In this document: positions 1-9,439 of the stretch, one piece after another
Position numbering within the stretch: the stretch's first letter is position 1
How the letters are laid out: each line of letters starts with the position of its first letter
Source of the DNA: Actinomycetes bacterium
GTDB taxonomy: Bacteria > Actinomycetota > Acidimicrobiia > Acidimicrobiales > RAAP-2
NCBI GenBank assembly: GCA_021777285.1
Contig: JAJYDR010000039.1
Span: 1-17,410 of the forward strand
Direction of reading: 5' to 3'
Length of the DNA stretch: 17,410 nucleotides
The notes under the pieces: model-generated
Databases searched by the model: none
The model's input: only the letters and a program-made list of their open reading frames with translations
Told to the model about the DNA's origin: nothing
Position numbers and translations under genes: made by a program

Positions 1-1267
<1,267 letters not shown>

Positions 1268-1273
1268 TCAACG

Positions 1274-2659
1274 CTAGTTGGTGTCCCCGTGGCCCTCGGA
1301 TGACGCCTCGGTCGCGCGAACGCGCTCGGCCACGCGATGGACCCGGTCGCGGAGCACGCCCTCGAGGTCGACCCCGGCGCCGTACGCGGCCCGCGCCAGC
1401 GCTTCGATCGCGTCGCCCCAGGCGGGATCGACGTCCGAGCTCGAGCTCGCGTCAGACACCGCGGGCGCGGCGTCGAGCGCGGCCAGGGCGCGCGCCGCGG
1501 CGTCGACCTCGTGGCCGAGCTCGTCACGCGCAACACCCACTGAGGTGGCCTTGCGCAGCAATTTGGTGTACAACGTGAGCGCGGGCAGTTGCCACGCGAT
1601 CCCGTCGAGCACCGAGGTCCGCCCCTTCTCAGCCTGTTTGATGACCTCCCAGCGCGCCGCGACGTCGTCCGCGTCGCGCACCTTGACGTCCGCGAAGACG
1701 TGCGGGTGGCGCCCGATGAGTTTGCTTCGCACCGCGTCGGCGATCGTGGCCAGATTGAAGCGGTCGAGCTCGTCGCCGAGTTCGGCGTGAAAGACGATCT
1801 GGAACAGCAGGTCGCCGAGCTCCTCTTGGACGTGGGCGATGACGGCGGGCGTCGGCTCGGGTTCGCCTCGCACGAGGCTCTCGAGCGCGTCGAGGGCCTC
1901 GTAGGCCTCCTCGAGCAGGTGACGGGTCAAGGACGCGTGGGTCTGTTCCTGGTCCCAGGGACAGGCGCGACGAAGCGTGCGCGTGAGCGACACCAGGTCA
2001 TCGGTCGCCGCCCCGGCGCTTCGCAACTCGTCCACCCAGAGCGAGGTCAGGTGATCCGCCGCGAATCCGGCCAACTCGCAAGCCGCCAGAACCTCGATGA
2101 CCTGGTCGGGAAGTCCGAGGTGGTGCAGCACGGTGACCGGCGTCTCAGGCGCGAGCCGGTCGGCGACCGAGGCGAGGACCGGGGCCGAGTAGGTCTGGAG
2201 CACGAGCAGCGGTCCCGGTCCGACGAGCGGTTCCGTGGAACCGAGCGCGTCGACCACGCGCAGTCCCACCGCCATCGGGTCACGGCCGAGGGCGCCGCAG
2301 GCGAGGTCGATGACCGAGACGGCGGGCTCACAAACCACTCGAACGGGCCGTTCGTAGAGCAGCTCGACGGTTCGCTCGGCGACCACGGGCGAGCCCGGCA
2401 CGACGTAGACGACCTCGCCGGCCTCGTTCGCCAAGCGCACCAGGTCGTCGGCGATGGCCCGATAGAGCTCGTCGAAGGACTCAGCCGTGTCGTACCAGTC
2501 GTCGTAGCTCGCAATCGAGTCGAGCGAGGCCGCGGCGGGGTGACGACGGGTGCGCAGTCGCACCTCCGGCGATCCGTTGATCAGGCGCCACGCGCCCTCG
2601 GTGACCAGGTCTCGGTCACCCGGCCCCAGTCCGACCACGCGGACCGTTGGTTCGCTCAC
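1274..2659 (-). CDS. mazG: MazG-family nucleoside triphosphate pyrophosphohydrolase with N-terminal tetrapyrrole-methylase-like domain (YabN type)
   Basis: 461 residues. Residues 1-215 resemble the SAM-dependent tetrapyrrole methylase fold: VVGLGPGD at 8-15, and VVPGSPVVAE at 86-95 in place of the usual GDP loop. Residues about 225-380 form a MazG domain: CPWDQEQTH at 233-241, metal-binding EExxE at 250-254, EELGD at 279-283, then HPHVF and WEVIKQAEK. MazG proteins hydrolyse (d)NTPs to monophosphates, which cleans the pool or lowers ppGpp; the role of the N-terminal domain in such fusions is not settled. The tail (about 385-461) is low-complexity Ala/Asp/Ser. The GTG start overlaps the preceding stop as GTGA and has no clear ribosome binding site, suggesting translational coupling. 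Mycobacterial mazG lies in the same mfd-mazG-lpqU-eno neighbourhood. Confidence 0.93.
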   Translation of the reverse strand: MSEPTVRVVGLGPGDRDLVTEGAWRLINGSPEVRLRTRRHPAAASLDSIASYDDWYDTAESFDELYRAIADDLVRLANEAGEVVYVVPGSPVVAERTVELLYERPVRVVCEPAVSVIDLACGALGRDPMAVGLRVVDALGSTEPLVGPGPLLVLQTYSAPVLASVADRLAPETPVTVLHHLGLPDQVIEVLAACELAGFAADHLTSLWVDELRSAGAATDDLVSLTRTLRRACPWDQEQTHASLTRHLLEEAYEALDALESLVRGEPEPTPAVIAHVQEELGDLLFQIVFHAELGDELDRFNLATIADAVRSKLIGRHPHVFADVKVRDADDVAARWEVIKQAEKGRTSVLDGIAWQLPALTLYTKLLRKATSVGVARDELGHEVDAAARALAALDAAPAVSDASSSSDVDPAWGDAIEALARAAYGAGVDLEGVLRDRVHRVAERVRATEASSEGHGDTN

Positions 2660-3738
2660 TGATAATTGAGCGCGCTCGGAGCGGTCAACGTCGTTGCGCC
2701 CGTGACGTCAGCCGTCGGCGGCAGCGCCGGCACGAAGACCGTCGGCCCGTTGGTCCCGAACGCCCAACGGCCCAACGCGGGATCGACGGCGATCACCGCT
2801 TGGTTGAGGATGTCGTTCTTCACGGTGTTGGCCTGGTTCGCGTTGAGGTTGCGCACGTCATTGAGCACGGCCGCCTCGGCCTGGGCGAACGGGGTCGGGG
2901 TGCGCCTGGTGGGCGCGATGTAGAGCGCGTAGGCAACGCCGTTGCTGTTCGTGGACAGCGGGGTCTTCGGGAAGGTGTTGAGCGGGGTCGTCGCGGAGTC
3001 CGCGCGCACGGCCGCGTACAGGTTCGAGGTCGGACCGTAGCAGCCGTACTTTCCGCCGTGCAGCGAGGAGGGGTCGATCGAGAACTGCTTGGCGAGCGCA
3101 GCCACCGAGGCGCCCTTCGCCTGGGCAGCGGCGAAGGCGGTCACGTCGGTCGTGGGCACCTCGGCGACGCTGATGCAGATGGTCTCGTAACTCGAGCGGT
3201 GCGCGTCGAAGTAGGTCCGCAGCGCACTCGGGGTGAGCGGAATGGTCGAGTTCAACTTGCTCACGAGGTAGAGCGACTCGGCCTGGGCAAGTACCTGGGC
3301 GTCACGCATCGACGGCGTCATCGCCGCGAGCGCCTGGGCTGCGGTACCGGGGCAGCTAAGGGAGTTGGCCGCGGCGGCCTGGGACATCTCGGACTCGAGG
3401 GACGCCTTGGCCTTCACGAGGTCCGTGCTCGGCACGTAGTGCAGACGGCCGCGCACGTACTGGTCGATGGCCATGCCCTCGATGCGCAGATTCGACCACG
3501 CGGCGACCCCGGACGCGGCCATCGTGGACGAGCCGCCACCGGCGGAGAAGCTCGCCGGGGCGATCGCGGTTAGGTAACACTGAAGCGTCGGCGACGAGGC
3601 GATAGCGCTCAACTCGGCCCGTACCTCGGCCGCGGACACGGTCGCGCCGTTGACACTCACCCCCGAGGAGATGCTGGAGCGACCGACGAGGACCGCGAGA
3701 ATGAGAGCGATGACGAAGAGAGCAGTGATTCGACGCAC
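2656..3738 (-). CDS. Exported SurA/PpiC-like (parvulin-type) peptidyl-prolyl isomerase-like protein
   Basis: 360 residues. An N-terminal hydrophobic segment (residues 4-19) after two Arg acts as signal or anchor. There is no lipobox Cys, so unlike many actinobacterial counterparts it is not an obvious lipoprotein. Residues about 28-165 look like a SurA-N chaperone region opening with VSVNGATVSAAEVRAEL. Residues about 183-275 resemble a divergent parvulin domain, best seen in ALAKQFSIDPSSLHGG and the following YGCYGP. Four Cys (54, 129, 188, 233) could form two disulfides outside the membrane. The C-terminus is Pro/Thr-rich. It probably assists folding of secreted proteins, but isomerase activity is unproven because the domain is diverged. 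The GTG start at 3738 lies 9 bases after mfd, with only a weak GGTAGG ribosome binding site. Confidence 0.8.
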   Translation of the reverse strand: MRRITALFVIALILAVLVGRSSISSGVSVNGATVSAAEVRAELSAIASSPTLQCYLTAIAPASFSAGGGSSTMAASGVAAWSNLRIEGMAIDQYVRGRLHYVPSTDLVKAKASLESEMSQAAAANSLSCPGTAAQALAAMTPSMRDAQVLAQAESLYLVSKLNSTIPLTPSALRTYFDAHRSSYETICISVAEVPTTDVTAFAAAQAKGASVAALAKQFSIDPSSLHGGKYGCYGPTSNLYAAVRADSATTPLNTFPKTPLSTNSNGVAYALYIAPTRRTPTPFAQAEAAVLNDVRNLNANQANTVKNDILNQAVIAVDPALGRWAFGTNGPTVFVPALPPTADVTGATTLTAPSALNYQ

Positions 3739-3747
3739 CCAGACAGC

Positions 3748-6700
3748 CTACCGAGTCGCCTCCGACGTCGAAGTGGCAGTCGTCGCGCGCACGAGGTCTC
3801 GCAACGCCGCGGGGGTAACCGACGACGCGGGCACCTCGAGACGGACCTCCCCGGTCGCCTCGTCATAGGCCCGCGAGCCGTGGCGTCGGCGAAGCCGCAT
3901 CTGCTGGCTGAGCGAGAGCGCGACGGGCCCGAAGCGTACGACCGGTGTGGAACGCACGCCGACCTTGGCCGGCAGTACGGTGAGCTGACTCGCCCCCACC
4001 TCGAGACAGGCCAGACGGAGCTCGGCCAGATCGAGCAGACCCTGCGCCGCGCGCGGCAGCGGCCCGTAGCGATCGGTCCACTCGTCGCGCAGGTCGGCCA
4101 GCGACTCGGGGCTCGACACGGCCGCGAGGCGCCGATAGGCCTCGAGTCGTGCGTCGTCGGCCTCGACGTAGTCCTTGGGCAGGTGGGCCTCACCGGGCAC
4201 GTCCAACGTGATCGTCACGACGTCGGGCGCCACGATCCCCTTGGCCTCGGCCACGGCCTCGGCGACCAACTGGACGTAGAGGTCGTAGCCCACGGCGGCC
4301 ACCGGACCGGACTGGTCGTGGCCGAGCAGGTTGCCCGCGCCACGGATCTCGAGGTCGCGCATCGCGATCTTGAAGCCGCTGCCGAGCGCGGTGTTGTCCC
4401 CGATAGTCCTCAACCGCTCGAAGGCCGTCTCGGACAAGGTCTTGCCCGCGGCGTGGAAGAGGTAGGCGTAGGCGCGCTGTCCCGAGCGCCCGACCCGCCC
4501 GCGCAGCTGGTGGAGCTGTCCGAGGCCCAGCCGTTCAGCGCGGTCGACGATGAGCGTGTTGACCGACGGCAGGTCGATGCCCGACTCGACGATGGTCGTG
4601 CACACGAGCACGTCGTAGCGGCGCTCCCAGAAGTTGACCATGATCCGCTCGAGGGTCCCCTCGTCCATCTGGCCGTGGGCCACCGCGATCCGGGCGTCGG
4701 GCACCAATTGGCCGAGGCGTCGTGCGACCTCGTCGATGTCGGACACGCGGTTGTGGACGAAGAAGACCTGTCCCTCGCGCAGCAGCTCGCGGCGCACGGC
4801 CTCGACGACCGCGGCTTCGTCGTACTCGCCCACGTGGGTGAGGATCGGACGTCGGTCGGCCGGTGGCGTGGTGACCATCGAGAGGTCTCGGATACCGGCG
4901 AAGGCCATCTCGAGGGTTCGCGGGATGGGGCTCGCCGACAGCGTCAGCACGTCCACCCCGACCGAGCGCGCCTTGATCGACTCTTTGTGACCGACGCCGA
5001 AGCGCTGCTCCTCGTCAACGACCAACAGGCCGAGCTGCTTGAAGCGCACCCCCTCACCGAGCAGGCGGTGGGTGCCGACGACCACGTCGATCGAACCGTC
5101 GGCGAGTCCCTCGATCGTCGCTCGAGCGTCCGCATCCTCTACGAATCGGCTGAGCAGCGCCACACGCACCGGGAAGCCGGCGAAACGCTCACTCAGCGTC
5201 GCGAAGTGTTGGCTCGCGAGCAACGTGGTCGGTACCAGCACCGCGGCCTGGCGGTTGTCCTGGACGGCCTTGAAGATGGCTCGCACGGCGATCTCGGTCT
5301 TGCCGAATCCCACGTCGGCACAGACCAGTCGGTCCATCGGGCGCTCGCGTTCCATGTCGGCCTTCACGTCCTCGATCGCCTGGGCCTGGTCAGGCGTCAA
5401 CGTGAAGGGGAAGAGGTCCTCGACCTCGCGCTGCCAGGCCGTGTCGGGCGCGAAGGCGTGCCCCACCGCCACCGAGCGCTGTCGGTACAAGTCGACGAGC
5501 TCCTGGGCGACCAGGTAGGCCGCGGCGCGAGCCTTCGCGCGCGTTTTTTGCCACTCGGCCCCGCCCATGCGCGAGAGCGTCGGTGAGTCGCCACCCGTGT
5601 AGGGCGTCAGGACGTCGATCTGCTCGGTCGGCCAGTAGCTTCGGCCGTCCTTGAACTCGAGGATCAGGTAGTCGCGCACCGTCCCGTTGATGGCCCGCGT
5701 CGTGGTGCCCGAGAACCGGGCCACCCCGTGGTGGCGGTGCACGACGTAGCTCCCGACGGCGAGGTCGTCGAAGAAGCCGTCAACCGTGCGGGTGCGGGTG
5801 CGTGCGGCACGGTGCACCGTTCGCCGCCCCGTTAAGTCCGTCTCGCTCCAGACCACGACCTCGGGATCGTCCATCGAGAACCCCGCCGGCAGCAGGCTGT
5901 GCAGCACCGTGATGCGAACGTCGAGCGCCCGTTGCGGGTCCGTCGTGACCTCGAGGCCTTCGGCGCGCAGCTGATCGGCCATGCGCTCGACCGCGGCCGC
6001 GTTGGCCGTCAGCACGACGCCGCGACGCTTCGCCGACCACCCCCGAACGTGCGCCGCGATCCGGGCGGGGTCGCCCTGGACGACGGGCGGTGAGCTGACG
6101 AGCAGCTCGCCGCCCCCGGGGTTGTCCCCGAAGGCGACGTAGCCGCGGGCCATGACGTGCGCCCAGTCCTCGTGCAGCAGGGGAACGACGTCGCTCGCGC
6201 GCCACGTCGCCGCCACGGTGTCAGTCAGCTCGCGCTCCTCCTCGAGCAGTTCGCCCAGACGGTGGGAGGCCCGTTCGGGTTCAACGACGAAGACCGAGAC
6301 GTCACCGAGCTCGTCGAGCAGAGTCCGACGCTCGTCACAGAACAGGGGCATCCACCCCTCCATCCCGTCAAAGGACTCCCCCGCCGCGATCCGGTCGAAG
6401 ACGACGCTGCCCCAGGGCTCGGCCGAGACCATACGTCGGGCGCGGCCGCGAGTCGCGGGTCCCGCGAGCCACTCACGAGCCGTAATGAGCATCGTCTCGT
6501 CGAGGTCGCCGGTGGAGCGCTGGCTCGCCACGTCGAAATTAGTCACACGCTCGATCTCGTCGCCGAAGAAGTCCAACCGAATCGGTTGGTCCTCGTGCGG
6601 CGACCAGAGGTCGACGATGCCGCCTCGAACGGCGAACTCGGCTCGGTGCTCGACAATCGACTCGCGTCGGTACCCCATCGACACGAGCGCGCTGAGCAGC

Positions 6701-7140
6701 TCATCACGGTCGCGGAACTCGCCTCGCCGAACTGCGATCGGGGTGGGCGATGGTTCGGGTGCGAGGATCTGGGCGAGGGCGCGGATGGGCGCGACGACGA
6801 TGCGCGGACGCTCGGCCTGGGCGAGGCGCCAGCGCACGAAGGACCTCGCGGCCATGACCGAGGCGTCAGGACTGACCCGTTCGAGGGGGTGGGTGTCCCA
6901 CGCCGGCCACAGGGCGACGGCCGCGTGGTCGCCGAGCAGCGCCACCAGCGCGTCGTGGAGCAGTTCGGCCTCGGTCGAAGTGGCGACCACCGCCACGGTG
7001 AGGTCGTTCGCGCGGGCGTGAGCCGCGACCGCGAGCGGTGTCGAGGCGCCGCTCGGGGTGAGCGTGCCCGCGGCCAGGGCGTCGTTCAGGCGCGGCGTCG
7101 CGAGGTCGAGGACCCGAGTCAGACCGGTCGCGGCGCTCAC
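3748..7140 (-). CDS. mfd: Transcription-repair coupling factor Mfd
   Basis: 1130 residues, close to the 1148 of E. coli Mfd. Mfd is a DNA translocase that removes RNA polymerase stalled at lesions and recruits UvrA for excision repair. Seen in order: an N-terminal UvrB-homology region (to about 350); a RNA-polymerase-interacting region beginning GSYVVHRHHGVARFSG at 463-478; Walker A ADVGFGKTE at 608-616; the DEEQ box VVDEEQRFG at 707-715; TLSASPIPRTL at 733-743; CTTIVESGIDLP at 847-858; QLRGRVGRSG at 878-887; and a C-terminal UvrA-regulating domain. The GTG start overlaps the pth stop (GTGA, 7137-7140) and has no ribosome binding site of its own, suggesting coupled translation. All helicase motifs look intact. 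Confidence 0.98.
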   Translation of the reverse strand: MSAATGLTRVLDLATPRLNDALAAGTLTPSGASTPLAVAAHARANDLTVAVVATSTEAELLHDALVALLGDHAAVALWPAWDTHPLERVSPDASVMAARSFVRWRLAQAERPRIVVAPIRALAQILAPEPSPTPIAVRRGEFRDRDELLSALVSMGYRRESIVEHRAEFAVRGGIVDLWSPHEDQPIRLDFFGDEIERVTNFDVASQRSTGDLDETMLITAREWLAGPATRGRARRMVSAEPWGSVVFDRIAAGESFDGMEGWMPLFCDERRTLLDELGDVSVFVVEPERASHRLGELLEEERELTDTVAATWRASDVVPLLHEDWAHVMARGYVAFGDNPGGGELLVSSPPVVQGDPARIAAHVRGWSAKRRGVVLTANAAAVERMADQLRAEGLEVTTDPQRALDVRITVLHSLLPAGFSMDDPEVVVWSETDLTGRRTVHRAARTRTRTVDGFFDDLAVGSYVVHRHHGVARFSGTTTRAINGTVRDYLILEFKDGRSYWPTEQIDVLTPYTGGDSPTLSRMGGAEWQKTRAKARAAAYLVAQELVDLYRQRSVAVGHAFAPDTAWQREVEDLFPFTLTPDQAQAIEDVKADMERERPMDRLVCADVGFGKTEIAVRAIFKAVQDNRQAAVLVPTTLLASQHFATLSERFAGFPVRVALLSRFVEDADARATIEGLADGSIDVVVGTHRLLGEGVRFKQLGLLVVDEEQRFGVGHKESIKARSVGVDVLTLSASPIPRTLEMAFAGIRDLSMVTTPPADRRPILTHVGEYDEAAVVEAVRRELLREGQVFFVHNRVSDIDEVARRLGQLVPDARIAVAHGQMDEGTLERIMVNFWERRYDVLVCTTIVESGIDLPSVNTLIVDRAERLGLGQLHQLRGRVGRSGQRAYAYLFHAAGKTLSETAFERLRTIGDNTALGSGFKIAMRDLEIRGAGNLLGHDQSGPVAAVGYDLYVQLVAEAVAEAKGIVAPDVVTITLDVPGEAHLPKDYVEADDARLEAYRRLAAVSSPESLADLRDEWTDRYGPLPRAAQGLLDLAELRLACLEVGASQLTVLPAKVGVRSTPVVRFGPVALSLSQQMRLRRRHGSRAYDEATGEVRLEVPASSVTPAALRDLVRATTATSTSEATR

Positions 7141-7754
7141 GATCGATTCGCGCGCCGCTGAGCCTCGTCGAACCCGTCATCGAGCAAGACCTCGATGGCG
7201 TCGGCGGCCCGCTCGACATCGGCCTCGAGGGCGGCGCGTCGAGCGCCGGTCTGGCGCTGCAGGACGTGGTCGGCCCCCTGCTCCTTGCGTGGCGGCTTGC
7301 CGACGCCGATTCGCAATCGACAGAAGTCTTGGGAACCAAGGGTCTTGGCGATTGAACGAAGTCCGTTGTGCCCGGCGAGGCCGCCGCCGCACTTCAGCTG
7401 GAGCCGGCCGGGTTCGAGGTCGAGCTCGTCGTGGACCACGAGCAGTCGGGTCAGGTCATCGATCGAGGTGCGCCGCAGCAGTGGGGGCAGGGCGGCGCCC
7501 GATTCGTTCATGAACGTCGTCGGCACCGCGAGGGTGACCAGGCCCTGGGTCGTCTCAATCGTGGTCGACATCGCCCGCTGACGCCGTTCGAGGGTGAGGC
7601 GCCCCCCACGACGATTCGCCACGAGACGCACGGCGTCGCCGCCCACGTTGTGGCGGCTTCCCGCGTAGTCGTCGCCGGGGTTGGCGAGGCCAACGATGAG
7701 CCAGGCGCTGGAACTGCCGTGACGCGTCGCGGCCAACGAGCGCCGCAGCGACAC
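7137..7754 (-). CDS. pth: Peptidyl-tRNA hydrolase
   Basis: 205 residues, typical for bacterial Pth. It hydrolyses the ester bond of peptidyl-tRNAs dropped from ribosomes, recycling tRNA in the cytosol. Visible active-site positions are N25 in GLANPG, the catalytic H35 in SRHNVGG, N83 in TTFMNESG, D109 in VVHDELDL and N130 in GLAGHNGLRS. FCRLRIGVGKP then matches the family core. The reading frame stays open further upstream across rplY, but that extension has no Pth similarity. The GTG at 7754 is chosen because GGAG lies seven bases upstream and because it begins 4 bases past the rplY stop. It has about ten residues more before the first strand than E. coli Pth, and a TTG at 7736 is an alternative start. 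Confidence 0.95.
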   Translation of the reverse strand: MSLRRSLAATRHGSSSAWLIVGLANPGDDYAGSRHNVGGDAVRLVANRRGGRLTLERRQRAMSTTIETTQGLVTLAVPTTFMNESGAALPPLLRRTSIDDLTRLLVVHDELDLEPGRLQLKCGGGLAGHNGLRSIAKTLGSQDFCRLRIGVGKPPRKEQGADHVLQRQTGARRAALEADVERAADAIEVLLDDGFDEAQRRANRS

Positions 7755-7758
7755 GGGA

Positions 7759-8346
7759 CTACTCCGTCGCGACGGCGCCGGCCTTCGCGGATCGACCGGC
7801 GTGGGTTGCGACCACCGCAGTCGCCGGGTCGCCGACGGGCTCGACGCCCGCTGGAAGCGCGAGGTCGGCGACTCGAATGGTCCCGCCGACGCGCAACTCC
7901 GAGATGTCCACGTCGATGTGCGTAGGGATCTGGTCGGGGCGCGTGCGAAGCTCGAGGCTGAACAGCTGCTGGTCGACCTCCCAGTCCGCGTGGCGCACTT
8001 CAACGGCGTCTCCGATGATGTGCAGCGCCACATCGGCGACGACCGGCTTGGTCGGGTCGACGATCTGGAAGTCGACGTGCGCAACCGTGCCACGAACCGG
8101 GTGGCGCTGGATCTCGCGGGCCATCACCAGGAACCGGCGGCCGTCGGCGTCCAGTTCGAGCAGCGTGTTGAGTCCCTGCTCCCCCGAGACGGCGGTACGG
8201 AACTCCTTGGCGTTGACGGCCACGGCCAGCGGCTCAGCGCCCACGCCGTAGACGACGCCGGGGATGGATCCGGCCGAGCGCAGGCGCCGCGACGTGCGCG
8301 AACCAGTCGTGCGACTCGTCGATGCGTTCAAGGTGACCTGCGACAT
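7759..8346 (-). CDS. rplY: Large ribosomal subunit protein bL25, long Ctc/TL5 form
   Basis: 195 residues. It binds 5S rRNA in the central protuberance of the 50S subunit. The N-terminal L25 domain (about 1-92) contains SRRLRSAGSIPGVVYG near residues 19-34 and QRHPVRGTVAHVDFQ. The remainder is the beta-rich C-terminal domain of the Ctc/TL5 type, so this is the long form and not the 94-residue E. coli form. The ATG at 8346 is preferred over an in-frame Met 14 codons upstream because AGGAG sits five bases before it. The last residues form a short Ala-rich tail. It is followed by pth after 4 bases; rplY-pth is a common bacterial pair. Confidence 0.96.
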   Translation of the reverse strand: MSQVTLNASTSRTTGSRTSRRLRSAGSIPGVVYGVGAEPLAVAVNAKEFRTAVSGEQGLNTLLELDADGRRFLVMAREIQRHPVRGTVAHVDFQIVDPTKPVVADVALHIIGDAVEVRHADWEVDQQLFSLELRTRPDQIPTHIDVDISELRVGGTIRVADLALPAGVEPVGDPATAVVATHAGRSAKAGAVATE

Positions 8347-8433
8347 GAGAACTCCTAACCAATTGCGGCCCAAACGAGGGCGGCACACAGGACGAAGAGT
8401 CTAGTCCGTGCGCGCCAAGGTGGCGAACTCGGA

Positions 8434-9408
8434 TCAGAGCAGGTTCTCGCCGCCGAAGATGTCCGACACCGAGGAATCCTCGAAGATGGCCGAAATCGCG
8501 TTGGCGACGATCGTGGCGACCGACAGGATCTCCAACTTCTCGAAGCGGCGCTCGGGACCGAGGGGCAGGGTGTCGGTGACGATGACGCGACTCACGGGGG
8601 CGTTGAACAGCCGCTCGACTGCGGGCGGCGAGAAAACGGCGTGGGTGGCCATCACCCAGATCTCGTCGGCTCCGTGGGTCTTGAGCAGGTCACAGGCCGC
8701 GACGATCGTGCCCGCGGTGTCGATCATGTCGTCGATCAGGACGCAATGACGGCCACGCACGTCGCCAACGATGTGGCGAGCCTCGGCCACGTTGACCAGT
8801 CCGCGGGGCCTCGTCTTGTGCACCAGCGCGAGGTCACAGCCCAGGTGCTGGGCGTAACGTTCGGCGACCTTCACGCGGCCCGCGTCGGGGGCGACCACGA
8901 CCATGTCGTGGGGGTCGGCGTTCGCGTTGAGATAGGCCTCGAGCACGGGTGCGGCGACCAGGTGGTCGACCGGGATGTCGAAGAATCCCTGAATCTGGCC
9001 CGAGTGGAAGTCCACCGACAGGACGCGATTGGCGCCCGCCGTCTGGAGCATGTCAGCGATGAGCTTGGCCGTGATCGGCTCTCGGCCCGCCGACTTGCGG
9101 TCCTGGCGGGCGTAGCCGTAGTTGGGAATCACGGCGGTGATGCTCTTGGCCGATGCCCGCTTGGCGGCGTCGATCATGATCAGCTGTTCCATTACCGCGT
9201 CGTTGACCGGCGAGGAGTGGGTCTGGACGATGAAGACGTGCGCACCGCGGATCGACTCGTCGAAACGGCAGTGGATCTCACCGTTGGCGAACTCGCGCAC
9301 GTTGGCCTCGGTCAACTCCACACCGAGTCGGTCGGCGATGTCCTTGGCGAGGGCGGGGTGGCAGCGTCCCGTCACGATTACCAAGCGGCGTTTCGCGAGC
9401 GACTCCAC
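8434..9408 (-). CDS. prs: Ribose-phosphate pyrophosphokinase (PRPP synthetase)
   Basis: 324 residues, within the usual 310-326. It makes PRPP from ribose-5-phosphate and ATP for purine, pyrimidine, His and Trp synthesis. Seen: FANGEIHCRFDESIRGAHVF, the NYGYARQDRKSAGREPITAK loop, VDFHSGQIQGFFDIPVDHL, VVVAPDAGRVKVAERYA, and the PRPP-binding signature VLIDDMIDTAGT. The GTG at 9408 is chosen because the family N-terminus begins just after it; the upstream ribosome binding site is weak (GGG four to six bases away), so the start is the least certain part. It follows glmU after 31 bases, a conserved glmU-prs pairing. A small hairpin (8413-8425) lies just past the stop but has no U-tract. Confidence 0.97.
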   Translation of the reverse strand: MESLAKRRLVIVTGRCHPALAKDIADRLGVELTEANVREFANGEIHCRFDESIRGAHVFIVQTHSSPVNDAVMEQLIMIDAAKRASAKSITAVIPNYGYARQDRKSAGREPITAKLIADMLQTAGANRVLSVDFHSGQIQGFFDIPVDHLVAAPVLEAYLNANADPHDMVVVAPDAGRVKVAERYAQHLGCDLALVHKTRPRGLVNVAEARHIVGDVRGRHCVLIDDMIDTAGTIVAACDLLKTHGADEIWVMATHAVFSPPAVERLFNAPVSRVIVTDTLPLGPERRFEKLEILSVATIVANAISAIFEDSSVSDIFGGENLL

Positions 9409-9439
9409 CGACCCAGCGTACAAGGTGCCGCGGGGACGT

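Noticed and set aside
3880..5586. A 568-codon open frame on the plus strand opposite mfd
   Set aside because: Antisense shadow typical of high-GC DNA; low-complexity Arg/Gly/Asp-rich composition and no recognisable domain, whereas mfd on the other strand has every motif.
7137..8093. A longer open frame that would extend Pth by 113 residues through rplY
   Set aside because: The extension is the shadow of rplY in another frame (Ser/Arg-rich, no family similarity); GTG at 7754 has a GGAG ribosome binding site and fits Pth length.
8413..8425. Hairpin CGCCA-AGG-TGGCG just after the prs stop as a terminator
   Set aside because: Only a 5-base stem with no following U-tract; rplY continues 87 bases on, so termination is not supported.
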